Assembly (NCBI GenBank): GCA_023897205.1
Contig: JAHWDD010000005.1
Coordinates: forward strand, 2,976,001 to 3,040,000
Length of the DNA: 64,000 nt
Direction: 5' to 3'
Source of the DNA: Exophiala sp. HKRS030
Taxonomy: Eukaryota; Ascomycota; Eurotiomycetes; Chaetothyriales; Herpotrichiellaceae
In this document: piece by piece, positions 23,041-35,014 of the stretch
How the letters are laid out: each line of letters begins with the position of its first letter
Numbering within the stretch: position 1 is the first letter of the stretch
Notes under the pieces: generated by a model
What the model was told of the DNA's origin: nothing
Database searches by the model: none
Seen by the model: the letters and a program-made list of their open reading frames with translations, nothing else
Made by a program: the position numbers and the translations under genes

Positions 23041-24585
23041 TGTGGAAGATCTGTCGCATATGATGGATCTGAAGTCCTCCAAGCACGAGAATACCAGAGT
23101 AGAGTCTGGACAGATATGGAGTGAGTGAAAGTCACAGAAGTGGTCCTCCAATCCGGTCACACGCGCGCACGACATGATTTTTCACAAATGGTTTGCCATT
23201 TGCGACTTCTGGAACTCTTATCATCGCTCCGCGCAGTGGATCAGCCGACATCATAGATTTATGAACAGAACATGTTCTGGTAGACCAAGCCACATCCGCC
23301 ACATCCCAAGATGACAAGGCTAGGAGATTATGGGGACTCATGTGGATACACACTTGTCAAATGGGAGAATCTCGGTTGCCAAGGTCAACGAGATTGTCGA
23401 GATAGACGAGATTAGAGTAGAGGTCGAATTTCACCAGGATTCACTAATTCAGGACTCGGCAGGCCTCTGACTCCACGGTACACGGAGTTACTGAGCTCCA
23501 TGCGCCATGGGAGACCGCATTCCAGATTCATCCGAAACGAGACATTGGTACAATACGGTGCACAATAATAATGCGGGACTTGTGGACCTCAGAACCCTCC
23601 ACGCAAGAAGATTTAGGGTCCCATTCGACGTGTGCCATAGATTAGAAAGATGTGAACAACAGTAGACTAGAATAAACAGCCTTGTGACCTTGCCATGATC
23701 GGGCATAAGATACAAATGAGTGGACACATGCAGACTGTGTTTCGAGACCTTGGGAGTCCTTCGATCATTCGTCATAAGTGCAGCCAAAAGCTGCTCTGAT
23801 GGGTCATTATCACACACCAAAACAAACTCTTTGTATGACTTGCGGAGTAGGTACAGTGCACTCTTCATTTGTAGATTTACGGAAAATCAGTTTTGCTGGC
23901 CGGTGCGTCAACTTGACTTCAAATTGCCTTTTCAGGACTATAATTCGCCAGAAAGGGACTTCTCCACGTGCGCCATATATACACACAGGGGTTCGTGCCT
24001 CCCAACTATACAGAGTACATGGTTGCATGGCTGTGTGCCATCCCTACTGAGTGGCCCATCAAGTGCGTGTGTGCTACATGGTCCACGTTTCATTCCATAC
24101 GCAAACACATGGAGTGACACTTCACGAATGGTCACCTGCATGGTCAAGCAACATTGCGGAGGAGTACACCGACTAATATGCGGGAAGTTCTTTGATGACC
24201 CAGAGCGGCAGTATGATCCAAAGCAGCATCGATGATACAGCTATGCGGCTGGAAATTTCCAACCTATCTCATAGCTGTCCTGGTCTTGTCGTCGGCGTAT
24301 GAAGCCTTTCAAAAATCGTGGGGACTGTGGGCCACTGCCACTGGCGATCCAATCCGGTTGACGTCACCCGCGAACCAACCGCAAATTCCATTTTATTTTG
24401 CATCAGAGCAACCCTCTACGATCCTCCCATTGCCTCCGAACTCAGGGACAACCAGGTTTACATTCCTCTCAACAATACACCTTTATATTAGACATGATAT
24501 TCTGTTGCTAACAAATTCTCTTCTTTCTGTCTTGTTCTACCCTATAAACCCTCGATCGATCCATCTACAGCTCTTACACACATCA
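23041..24585. other. Intergenic, no gene recognised
   Basis: No coding or RNA gene was supported in this 1.5-kb gap. It must contain the promoter of the DUF1769 gene; the last 100 bases are C/T- and A-rich as in a leader. Confidence 0.5.
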
Positions 24586-25619
24586 ATGGCTGAAACGCCA
24601 TCTTCCACCGCCTCGAGCGACGTCGCCGAAGACACAACATCACTGCACGAAAGATACAGACTGCGCGTGACAGCAGGTCCAGCACACGATACATCGACGC
24701 ACAAACTCGTGCCCGTCAACGCCAATGAAACCCTGACCTTTGAAAACGACCATATCATCCTGTCGCTGGCCGTGCGCATCCGCAATTTTACCGGCTACCC
24801 CGACGACTCGCCGCAGACATCGGCATACTTCGAACATGACCTTCACAAGTCAGATCAATACTCGATCTCCTTCTCTTTCATTCCCAAAACAGACATCCCG
24901 GGTAACGATCTGGTCTTCGGCAATGATTTCGACCGCCCCATCCGCGACCGCCTGCCCCAGGCTTCAGCCAGGCTTTCCGCATTGTAAAATGGTGGGTTGA
25001 CCCAGGTCTAGAAGGAGACGTGTACGCAGACAAACCATATTTGTTCGGCCCGGCGCTCAGCTCCTGGAACATATTGCGCATCGGCGACAAGGTCGTGGCA
25101 GAGGACCAACTCGAAGAGAAATCCGCTTGGAAGATCCCCAACGCCACCTCGTTCCACGAGACGGTGGTTGAAGAAGGCGCCGAAGGCTCCGGCGAGGAGG
25201 TTCGCGACGAGTCTGGTATGCCAGCAGACTCCGCAGGCAGAAAGAAACATTTCTTGACCCCCGCCAACCGGGACTCCTTTGTCTTCGAGACTGGCCGCCT
25301 ATACCAGTCGGATTTCGGCAACCCGTACCTCGATTTCAATGACTTCTCGCTGAAGCTGCCCGGGTTCAGCCTTAACATCATCAAGTACGTCGATTCCAAG
25401 ACCCACGAGCTGAGGTACACGTTGAAGAACAAGACGACCGAGGAAATTTACGCTTCTGTACTGTTCACGTTGTTGTTTGGCGAGGAGTTGGAGCAAGTCA
25501 AGCAGGAGCACGGTGAAACTACCGACGCTACAAAGAAGGAAGCGGAAGGGAGCAAGGACAAGAAGCAGGACGACGACACGATAGACGATCCGCCCCCGGA
25601 TGATGACGATGTTGACTGA
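24586..25619 (+). CDS. DUF1769 (Duc1-like) protein, frame broken at a C run
   Basis: Translation from 24586 (MAETPSSTAS) runs through YRLRVTAGPAHD and GNDFDRPIRDRLP and then leaves frame. The conserved continuation (FSQAFRIVKWWVDPGLEGD, YLFGPALSSWN) lies in the next frame with no room for an intron. The switch is at the C4 run 24955-24958; one missing C explains it, and length plus one base is divisible by three (344 residues). DUF1769 (PF08588) proteins include fission yeast Duc1, linked to ER-plasma membrane contacts and phosphoinositide binding. That role here is inferred. The C-terminus is very acidic (ending DDDDVD). It is either a pseudogene or a consensus error; I favour the error. Confidence 0.78.
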
Positions 25620-26509
25620 TCGATGATTCCCACGAGACTCAAAAAACTTTACTTTGGAAATTCTCCCTATTCGTTCCATGGAGCTAACGGCAGTCACTGA
25701 GTCGGAGAAAAGCCGCTCAAGTGGATAGAATTCGAGGAACATGATTGCGGCAGAGCTTCATACCCGGGTCGTTCCCAACCGACGAACAAAGAAATGCCTT
25801 GATGACTATACACGAGCAAGAGCGAAGACTAGAGCATATCGTTCTCCTTCGAAAGACGTCTCGAGAAAGTCGAGTCGATATGGCTCGCGAGGATATTTGA
25901 CTTCAAGGATAGAGCGCTACGGCATGGCAATGAGGTGGCTTCCATTGTTTCATTTTTACCAAGTATCTCGCCTTTGGCATGTTTTGATTCTGAAAATATC
26001 CCTTTTAGCACAGATCATGCACGCCGGCATGCACGACAGACATGCCGTAGGCGATACCCGCCGAATTGTCAGTCACTACGTAGCAAGAATTCTCAGCTCA
26101 CTGTCTTAGAATAGAAGAAGAATCTACCATGTAGAACCATCTCTGCTGTTTGGTCATCGTTTTCGTTCGGCAACGAAGAGCTGTTGCAGTGTTGCAAAAG
26201 CTCTGAAGCCAGATCTGCCCAGAGATTCGTATGCAAAATGAGTTGAGATTGCCTCAAGTCTGGTACACTGCAGTCGAAGCTCCAATGATGGGATTCCAGG
26301 CGGTCGTGATTTCCTATGGGGTCTCTGAGCTGTGCAGCACGCAAAATGTCGCATTCGTCGCCTTGTGGCTCGACGCTCTAAGTAGCACTCCACTCCTGAA
26401 CGCAAGTTGCTTTCCCAAGTCCTTGCGGCTCGACACTCTAAGTAGCACTCCACTCCTGAACGCAAGTTGCTTTCCCAAGTCATTGACCAAGCGTGATCCT
26501 TCACTTGGC
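25620..26509. other. Convergent 3' intergenic region
   Basis: This region lies between the DUF1769 gene (plus) and an MFS gene (minus). Apart from the 60-bp tandem duplication at 26361-26480, nothing was recognised. Confidence 0.5.
26361..26480. repeat. 60-bp tandem duplication, two copies
   Basis: Positions 26361-26420 and 26421-26480 are identical except for two substitutions (T/C at 26366/26426 and G/A at 26375/26435). Each unit carries CTCTAAGTAGCACTCCACTC. It lies just past the 3' end of the MFS gene. Confidence 0.95.
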
Positions 26510-28745
26510 TCAATCCCTCGTCCTGGAAACCCCACCAGTCTCATTCATGACCCTCTCCCTCTCTGTTTCGTCCACTAACGTACTTCCACCGTGGGTATGT
26601 CGCCAGTTAGCATGGCTGACATCTTCCTGTAGCTCCACCGCGGGCCCCGGGCCGTTCTCGAATGCTTCGTTTGGTCCTGGTGCTGCTGGTGCTGCTCTGG
26701 TCTCCACTCTCCATTCTCTAGGGACATTTCCGACAACTCGGTTACGCCAGTCTAGATCGCTATTCCAGATCTTGTGGATGAGCAGGGCGACACTAAGGAT
26801 GAATGTCAGGGTTGCCAGAACGAGTATGACGATGACACTCCAGCCAAAAGTGTCTTGTATGGCATCGATAGTAGCCTCGAAGAGTGTTGCTGAGGTACCG
26901 TTGCGGATAAAGGTATAGCCCAGAAGCGCAACCAGTGCATCATCGCGATTGGGGTGTGTAACTTCGTGGTATGACGTTGGATTTTCTGCTATATCTTTGT
27001 ACAATTGCCGGAGTGTCCATCTTGGTCCCAAGGTCATAAAGATACTTCCTGTGGTGGTCAGTGTTATAGCGGCCCCAAATGTGACGCGAAGAGGATGAAG
27101 CTACGATTGTGGTATGGATGGCGAAAGTGTTGCTGAGATACATTGACTGGTTGGAGGACATCCATGATTTGGTGAGCGAGTGGCAGAGTAACAGCCGACC
27201 ACCAGCCTATGCAGGCAAGAGCGAATTGTTGTACGATTGAGGGCAGACCGGAATGCGGTGAGAAGAACGACGGTGTGTTGATGAATAGAAGGGATGTACC
27301 AGCAATTAGGAATATGGACGTGAGGAAGCTCCAAATGCTATGGCTCGGTAGAAGAGGATATGAGGTGACGAGTCCACTTCCAACGTAGACTGGAACGACC
27401 AGGATGGGAATGAGATGTGGTCCAGTCAGGCTAAACAGAAGGTACGTCGCTACATCCAGCGCCTTGCCCTTGCCACCGGAAAGCAGCTGATAGAGCGCTG
27501 CGTATGGTAGGGTCGTTTGCAGGATCCCATAGACACATGCTGTTAGTAAGAACAAGACAGTCGACTTGAACTGGCGCAAATGTCCCGACGGGAACAGTCG
27601 ACGCGGCGAATTAGACTCGCGTATGGTGGCTTGTTGGATGAAAAGGAGAAGGAGCAGTAAGACTCCGATAGAGATCGGGATATAGATGTAGGTGTTCGAC
27701 CAAGTAGTCCAAGTACCAGCAAGATTTAGGGAGATTAAGAGAACCAAAATTCCAGTAAAGCTTAGAGCGCAGCCAATACCATCAACACGCGGCATGGAGG
27801 ATTGCCATGGTATCAGACTTCCATTGGTAGACCAGGTTGAGACTGCTGTAGACAACTTGAGACGACTGGGCAACAGATACAGGAGGGGAGCCATTATGAG
27901 GGCGAGGGTGATGAAGAACGCATAAAATGCCCAATTCCATGCCCTATTCCTTTTGGCAAAGACGCTTCCGAAGAAAGGGCCAAACATGAAACCAAATGCT
28001 TGACTAAGCAAAATAAAAAAGTCTCGTCGCGATTTGTCGGTGAAAGTTCCCTCGTGATCGAGGAATATCATGGCTCCTAGCTGGATCCCAGCCAAACCAA
28101 CCCCCTGCAGAATTCTGGCATAAAATATGAACATCATATTTGGTGCAACTGCGGGGAGATGGTACCGATCAGAACGAGAGTCGCAAAGAGTGCATAGACT
28201 TGCTTCAAGGGATAAACACCATAGAGTTGACCAGCGCTTAGAGTTGTGGCTGCTGCTCCAATAGCAGATCCCGCCAACGTCCATTGAAAGCCCTCGATGT
28301 TCAGATCATACATGATCTCTGGTAGCATCAGAGCCAGCATTGTATCTGCCATGGTGCAGACAAAGTTGATCAAAGCCAGAAGCAGGGCAGTGGTGATCCA
28401 TTTCTTGTTTCTTGCTGGAGTGGGAATCTCGTCAATGGTGTTATCTATAAGTGTAGTTGTCGTCGCCGAGACTAAATCTCTGGCGAATCTAGAAGTTGCT
28501 GAGATGGTGGCCTGGTAGAATCTACTGGCGTCTCCGAACAAAGTAGCGACGTTGGGATTGTCGTTGTCGGCTATATATTCTTCGACCGTGAAGGACTGTT
28601 GAACGTGAATAACTCCTTCAGACATGTCGAGCTTTGGTAGTGAGGAGCGTCGACTTGTTGAGGTAAAGGTGGGCACACAATTGGAAGAATGCGCCGAGTA
28701 TCGCGACTGTCTCTTGTCCGACCCTGCATCGACCATATTCGCCAT
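26510..28745 (-). CDS. MFS transporter, about 14 helices, frame broken twice
   Basis: Three blocks on the minus strand form one transporter. The first (from 28745) has a polar N-terminus, then helix 1 (TALLLALINFVCTMADTML), GFQWTLAGSAIGAAA and a YPLKQVYALFATLVLIGTIS segment. The second holds the next ten or so helices. The third has FGAAITLTTTGSIF, a luminal loop and a last helix followed by a Pro/Ala-rich tail. Breaks fall at the G4 run 28153-28156 and the C4 run 27073-27076. One added base at each joins all blocks and makes the length divisible by three (about 745 residues). Introns cannot explain them. The layout resembles the DHA14/siderophore-type group; the substrate is unknown. MSEGVIHVQ at 28625 is an alternative start. 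Confidence 0.75.
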
Positions 28746-29534
28746 AAAGATTCAGTGTGGAATTATAGCATTCAAAGAAGGTGAGAGATTCGTGGCAAAC
28801 AGCAACAGCAAACAGCTGAAAAAGGGTGATGTTCAAGATGAGAGAAAGCAAGTTAAAGCTGATGGCGTGGGCATAGACGATGACAGTCCCTTAAGGCTAC
28901 TAACAGATGTGACGGTCCAAGACATGATCGAGTTCGTGAAGAATGAACGCAATGAGTAAATACAATGGTGATGAAGCAGAAAACAGGTGAATGAAGTCCC
29001 GCAATACCTTGGTAGATCGACTCGCACAACGCTTTTGGAAGATGGCATCGGCATTCACATTGAAGAAGTCATTCAATACCTCGACAGATCGGTGCTGGAG
29101 ACTTCACCGCTTTCAAAAAGCGTTTTCCCTCATACTCAATTCCTCTTCCACTTCAGCTAGCATTTCCTACCTTTTCCTGGTCACCCCAATTACAGAGCAG
29201 AGGCCGTGCCAAAAATCTCCTGTTTCAGCTGCGCGGGAGACAATCGGAGAGAGCCATCCGTGAATGCACAGTGGGCTTTCCTTCTGTGCAGTTAGTAATG
29301 TGGTGCCATATACTATGCGATCTGGTCTTGAGACGTAGGCAGTCATGACGGGTGGCTGCCCGCACTTGTCCCGCCATCCAATCAGCACGCAAGAACGAGA
29401 AATGCTGCCTGGAAGATTCAAAGGCGGTCGAAGCTATAACTTCCTGAGCACTGGCTGAAAAGGTCAGGTTGATTCTCACTGCTCTTAATTTCCAGGAGAA
29501 ACATCATTGCTCAACCTCAGACAGAGACATCACG
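28746..29534. other. Divergent promoter region, MFS (-) / GFA protein (+)
   Basis: No gene was supported between these divergent starts. A CCAAT sequence is present near 29377 on the plus strand. Otherwise nothing stands out. Confidence 0.45.
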
Positions 29535-30050
29535 ATGAGCTTGCTTGTGACTTCCAACGCCGACGACTTTACCTCCATGAGAGGAAATTGTTATTGCGGA
29601 TTGATCACCTATACCATGAAAGCACCACCAATCTTTGTCAATTGTTGTCACTGTCGTAATTGTCAACAGCTTTCTGGTTCGGCATTTGCAATCAACATAG
29701 TCATCGAAGCTGAAAACGTTGAAGTAACTTCAGACACGCAACCTCGGAAGATATTTGACAAAGATGGCAAAGGTGCAGGGGCAGTGCGATGTCCTGAAGA
29801 CAGATGTGGAACAATGCTGTGGGCATCTCATCCCAGCTTCAACAACAAAATCATCTTTTTGAGGGCTGGAACGCTCAATGAGAATGAAAGGATTGTACCT
29901 GATGCGCATTTCTTCGTCAGAAGCAAGCATCCATGGGTTACCATCCCGGAAGAAGCGAAGCAATTTGACACCCTAGGCGGGAAAGACGACCCTCCTTTAT
30001 GGAGCGCAAAGAGCAAAAGGCGTGTTGAGCTTGCGACGAAACAAGAATAG
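29535..30050 (+). CDS. GFA / CENP-V domain protein
   Basis: A single exon encodes 171 residues. Zinc-binding cysteines sit in the expected places of the GFA fold (PF04828): RGNCYCGLITY, then VNCCHCRNCQQLSGSAF and CPEDRCGTML, with the conserved GTLNENERIVPDAHFFV block and KHPWVTIPEEAKQFDT near the end. The family is named after a glutathione-dependent formaldehyde-activating enzyme, but most fungal members have no proven reaction. A thiol-adduct or aldehyde detoxification role is a guess. The start MSLLVTSNADDF is the ATG that precedes the domain with a short N-terminus. Confidence 0.88.
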   Translation: MSLLVTSNADDFTSMRGNCYCGLITYTMKAPPIFVNCCHCRNCQQLSGSAFAINIVIEAENVEVTSDTQPRKIFDKDGKGAGAVRCPEDRCGTMLWASHPSFNNKIIFLRAGTLNENERIVPDAHFFVRSKHPWVTIPEEAKQFDTLGGKDDPPLWSAKSKRRVELATKQE

Positions 30051-30390
30051 ACATAGTGTCTATCCATCGCAGTGAAAATTTGCAAAGTACTTGATAGTAT
30101 CAATGTATCTAGTTGATGTTTGTGCGCCCGTGATTCTCTCACGCGATGTAAGGAAGTGACGACTCACGAACGTTCTTGCCCAGGCAACTTGAGCAGGAGG
30201 ATAGTGTTCGGGGAATCGTTCACCCGACGCCAAGGACGAGCTTCCTGCGCTGCGGAGCATCCATCGTAGGCGGAGGCGAAACCAGCTAACTTAGGCTCTA
30301 GCAGATAGCAGAGTACATGTGCATCACCACCGAACTGACCTTCAGAAAGTGTCTCCCATTCCCTCACTTTGTACAACAGTAACCACAACC
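30051..30390. other. Intergenic between GFA gene and BIG1
   Basis: This gap of 340 bp separates two plus-strand genes. No additional feature was seen; it should include the BIG1 promoter. Confidence 0.45.
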
Positions 30391-31438
30391 ATGCGTCTCT
30401 CGACAATGGGCGCGTTGGCGCTCGCCGTCGGAGGCACATACGGCTATCTCGACTCTCACCCTTTCTTCATGTTCTCTACATCCGAGTATGCTCCCTTTCG
30501 AACCTATCTGGGCAAATCCATGAACAAACGGCCACGAGTGACACCTGCTAACACCGTATTAAAACTATCTGCAGACTACTCACCACTACCTCAAAGCTTC
30601 AGACAGCTTCCTCAATCATAGCCGACGTCGGACTTTCCCTCTCCCAGTGCCCATCTGAGTACTACATCCTTATCGAGCAGCAAGGTGTCAATGCTCGAGA
30701 CTACGAATCTAAACAGAATAGTCCAGTCCTCGCCCAAAGACTGTCAAGAACTCCCAAATCGGGCATCAGAAGCAGTCTCGCCGTCACAGATGTAGTCGGA
30801 GAAGTCGACCCATCAACATGGATCGAGCTTCTACAATCGACTTGCGCCGTCAAGACAACCACCATCGATGCTTCTAAGGGAGAGATCCCCGCAACCTTCG
30901 CCACTGCTCCTGCTCTTATTATCGTCAGACTACCCCCAGTATCGAGAAAGTCGAGGAGCGATGATCTAGCCAAGAGTGATGCTTTGTTCGCAACTATTCT
31001 CGACCTGCTACCGAAAGAGGACTACACGGTCCTTTATACCACAACTCGATCGTGCAGAGGCCGTGTTTCTGGCCAGCCAGTCCAAGACAGCAAAGTCTAC
31101 GAGATGGATTCAACCTTGCAGGATGCTATGCACCTGGATTTGAAGCGAGATCTGGGCGCTTTGGTCCAGAACAGCAGCAAGTCGGGTAATCAAACACTGA
31201 TCGATGGCCCATTGTTCGACAGATATCAATTCTTTACACCTGGTAAGCTTACATACGCTTTCAATCTCTGATTAAGCAGTCGCTGACACTCCTCTCAGGT
31301 ATTTTCATGGGCCTCCTTGCCGGCTTCTTCCTTCTTTCTATTCTCTATGTTGCTCTCTCGGCCATTTCGTCACTACAAGTCACATACGCCGCTTTCGACA
31401 AGGAGACAGGTGCGCTAGCCGGAAAGAAGGTGCAGTAG
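30391..31438 (+). CDS. BIG1: BIG1/Voa1-type ER membrane protein
   Basis: Three exons (30391-30485, 30575-31242, 31299-31438) give 300 residues in frame. A signal peptide (MRLSTMGALALAVGGTYGYL) leads to the SHPFFMFSTSE segment typical of fungal BIG1. A lumenal domain follows, with LSQCPSEYYILIEQQGVNA. The C-terminal GIFMGLLAGFFLLSILYVAL is a single membrane helix followed by a short tail ending in GKKVQ. BIG1 is an ER protein needed for beta-1,6-glucan and related to the V-ATPase assembly factor Voa1/Ac45. Both roles are from the family; which one applies here is not shown. A GCTAAC branch point precedes the first acceptor. Confidence 0.87.
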
Positions 31439-32040
31439 AGCGGTGCGATTCACGTGATACTCTCAATTTACGCTTGTTTCTTGCAAGAGGACGTATTGTA
31501 TCGCTCAAGCACGAAGATCAGTCGCTTGGAAAGGCATCCAGGTGGCATCCATCCAGTGAGGGTTATCTATGGACCTACGAGTTCCAATGTTGTCGAACAG
31601 GGTAGAGAGAGACCTGCTCATGATGGCGAGACAGGCGCATATAATTATGTATTCATGAATAGAAACCGATTTTCTAAAACAAGCCAGCAGCAGTTCAGAT
31701 CATGTTTGGAAATCAGATATTGAATCATCAAATGAGTGTATAGATGCTGTTGTCTAGGATACCCTCCTGCACGGTATCTGCGAATCTACCGCGTTCCATT
31801 GCTTAACCAGACAGTGTAGATCATCAAAAAATGCCCACCGTCACCCATTCGGACATGGCACGAACCTTCCTGAGCTGAAAATGCCCTCATTGAAAGGTCC
31901 ATTGCCAAACAAGCTGGACAACTCTTCAACGGAGTGTCAGTGGGCCGGCACGCCGAAGCCGGACCTGAGATCAGCTATGTCGCCAGCCCGCTTCCGGGGG
32001 AAAAAACTTAGGCGGACGACGAGCCACACGCAGGCACACT
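31439..32040. other. Convergent 3' intergenic region
   Basis: This stretch lies between the stop codons of BIG1 (plus) and the Dal5-type transporter (minus). No repeats or genes were recognised. Confidence 0.5.
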
Positions 32041-33966
32041 TTACAACGTGTACAAGAAGTCAGGCCGCTTGTCACCTAGCTTATCAATTTCTTCAGGCGA
32101 TTTACCCTCGACCCATACGTCTCTCTCGCCCGCGCGACGTTTGGCATTTTCCCTTCGGAGCAGCAGGTGCTGGAGTATACTTCCCCCAAGAAGAAATACT
32201 GCTTCGTATGCTATCACGACCGAATGGCCGGGCTTAAAGCGAGGTTTGTCTTCGGCGCGGTAGATGTTGGATGAGACGATTCCTGGGAGACGGACATCAG
32301 ATTCGTGCTCATAGTGTAGAAACCAGGAAGGGGTTCCTGAACTGTTGACTCACCATTTAGGTTGCCCCATCCGATAACAAACCCCAGTGAGATACCTCGT
32401 TTGTATACCCCCTCGACATTGTTGGCGGTCCATGAGATCGTGTTCGGAATGCATGGGTATATTCCCATTGCCCCGAGGAACGTTCCGGCATATTGAACAT
32501 GGGGGTTGCCAGAACCGAGAAGCATGGCAAAGCCTGTGATGCCGAACAATGACATGATCATGTTGCAATATCCTGTTATCGTCAGTTTGTGGCTTCCAAC
32601 CAAGGCTCCTAATGTGAACTGACCTCTCATTCTGGTCCGATCTGCCACGAAACCAATGAATATCGTCGTAACAGCTGCTACGGCGTAAGGAGGGACACTG
32701 AGCAACTGTGCGTGAATGCTCTTATAACCCATTTGCTGCACAATTGTGGGAGAAATAGCGAGAATGCATATAGTGCCTAAGGGTGAGGTTAGTCGAGGGG
32801 AAGCGGGAATTGATCAGCACGTCAGACACACTCCATCGCAGCCCATATATATCATCATTCCTGTGTAGGTTTTCCAATCTTTCAAGCTGGCCCACAGGTA
32901 TGCCAATTTGAATTCTTCGTGCTCGGCGCTGGACTGCTGATCTTCTCTGAGGCGTCGGATAACTCGACGACGGTCATCGTCTGACAAGAACGTTGCCTCG
33001 TCGGGAAAATCGTGAATCTATGAATTCTCAATGAGAAGTCACCGAGTTTTGATCAAGACACTCACCATCCAAAAGGAGATTATGCCAACAACAATAGTAA
33101 CCAGGCCTTCGAGAATGAATATCCAGGCCCAGCCCGGCTTGCCACCGACTCCATCCATGTTGACGATGGCGGCAGCCAGAAGACCACCGAATGATCCTGC
33201 AAGTGCCGCCGCACTAAAGAAGATGGCCGCTCTAATCCCAAATTCGGAACGTTTATACCAACAACTTAAATAGTAATTGACGCCTGCAAACACTGAGACG
33301 ATGACAGGAAATGTCAATGGTATATCACTCACCGGGAAAAAGGCCTGCTTCCGCCAGTCCTAGAAACCATCGAGCGGCCATCAAGCCCGAGAAGTCATGA
33401 ACAAGGCCCATGGTGGTCATTACTATTCCCCACAGAGCCATGATGACCGGTAGGAAGATTGACGGCTTGAAGCGTTTTAGGAGAATCTGTGTCAGGGGCT
33501 CGAACAAGGAGTAAGAAATGAAGAATATCGTCAACGTATCATTGTATTGATTGTTTGACATCTTCAGGTCCTCTTGCAGCCCGTCGATTTTCGCATTTCC
33601 GATGTTGGTACGGTCCAACTAAAATATGAACGTATAGGTCAGTTCCCGAGTCCCATGCAATCTAGAGCATAATGAAATAGGCAAATCTCACAAAAGATAT
33701 TAGATAAAGCAGAGTGAGCCAAGGGATGAGGGTAAGGTCGAGTTTCCAAAGCAGTTTCCGGTCCTATCGTCACGTTAGTGTGTCACGGCTTACATGTGGT
33801 GGCCAACGCGCACGATCTCTTTTCTCTCCGCCTCAGATAGGTGTTCATCAGGATCGGCGTCGATCGTAACGTCGACCGGAAGCCCGCCTTCAAAATGCTT
33901 CTCGATGCTTGGAGGCGAAGAAACATCGTCCGAGGAATGCCGTTGTACATCTTTTGTCAAGTCCAT
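32041..33966 (-). CDS. Dal5-family MFS anion:cation symporter, one frame break
   Basis: Eight minus-strand exons fit: 33966-33808, 33763-33692, 33618-33333, 33283-33066, 33017-32832, 32776-32624, 32572-32354 and 32282-32041. Marks are LIPWLTLLYLISF, DRTNIGNAKIDGL, ARWFLGLAEAGLFPG with NYYLSCWYKRSE, and WAWIFILEGL. Later come ALYAFSLFLP, LLSVPPYAVAAV and ISLGFVIGWGNLNG. This is the allantoate/nicotinate/pantothenate carrier family; the substrate is unknown. In exon 32776-32624 the frame changes between ALYAFSLFLP and IVQQMGYKS at the G3 run 32748-32750. One missing base restores family sequence and total phase. The first intron has a weak donor (GTTGGC or GTGCGC). MINPLVSV at 33996 is an alternative start. 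Confidence 0.83.
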
Positions 33967-35014
33967 ACTGCAAACACTGACTAGTGGATTAATCACGAAT
34001 TGCTCAAATCAAGGAATTTCAACGAGCTTGGAGACAAAACTTGCAATCATGAAGAGAAAGATGAATGACCAAAAAGCACAGTGATCAAGAGAGTCATGAC
34101 ACTGATAAGACATCGAGGGCATAAGCCGACAAGAGGAGAAACGGTCATCCAACCTGGAGTCGGCATGATGACGGGGTACTCGGGATCGCCCGTGGAGAGA
34201 ATATGTTGTGGAGATTCGGGAAAGCAATGTCAAGTGTATGGAAGCATTCTAGGGTGAGATGCGAATCCCTGCTTCATCATATCGTCCTGCCTGATCAAGT
34301 GTAGACTCGTGACCACAGGTGGTCAGTGGAAGATCCTTGCTGAATGAAGAACCCGGTCAATCAAGCATTGCATACCAAGCCCGCTAGAGGTGCCGGCCTT
34401 CCGCCACAAAGCTTTCCTCATCCTCAAACCACTTCTGACCTTCTCTCAGTTGCCGGCATCGTTGAAGGGAGCCATCATCGATGTTCGACAGACCTGACTC
34501 AGCCTAAAGGGTGACCATGCAAATCAGGGAGAAGCCCGTCGGACCAAGAAGTCTAAGTTGGGGTATCTGATCGCTTAAATGTCCTTCGCCAACCCAGTAG
34601 GGAACGGCAAGGCTGAACAAGGCGACTTAGAGGCTCGGGGCAATCTTTCCGTATTCAACTGATCGCACCCATGGTCATGTAGACTGTCATATTTGTTGGA
34701 TATCGACTGGTGGGTGTCAATGCCAGGTGTTGATGATTTTGTCAAGAACGTGTATGGAATTGTTGTCGAACACGTGAACAATCGAAACTGACCATCGCGA
34801 CTGCCATGTTGCCAGCATGCGGAATATATCACGGCCTCATGCCGTGACGAGTACCTTTCTCTTCATGCTGCTTCAGATTTTCATCAACAGGATAGAGAAA
34901 ACTGCATCGGCAATTCTACCTTACCCAAGTACTGCTACATGGTTTTGCTGCTTGCTTATCGAATTCTCAGTCACTGTGGCGTTAGTCAATCCTTGTCTGT
35001 CGTAACTGGTCAAG
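33967..35014. other. Divergent promoter region, transporter (-) / orphan gene (+)
   Basis: About 1 kb separates two divergent start codons. I see no coding sequence, repeat or RNA gene. Confidence 0.5.

Noticed and set aside
24955..24958. An intron instead of a frame break in the DUF1769 gene
   Set aside because: The only GT...AG pair nearby would be about 24 bp and would remove the conserved RIVKWWVDPG segment.
28136..28160. An intron at the first MFS break
   Set aside because: A GTACC...CGCAG pair would be only 19 bp, and longer choices delete conserved transporter sequence.
28624..28959. Plus-strand frame overlapping the MFS start
   Set aside because: Its first part is antisense to the transporter N-terminus and the rest shows no family feature.
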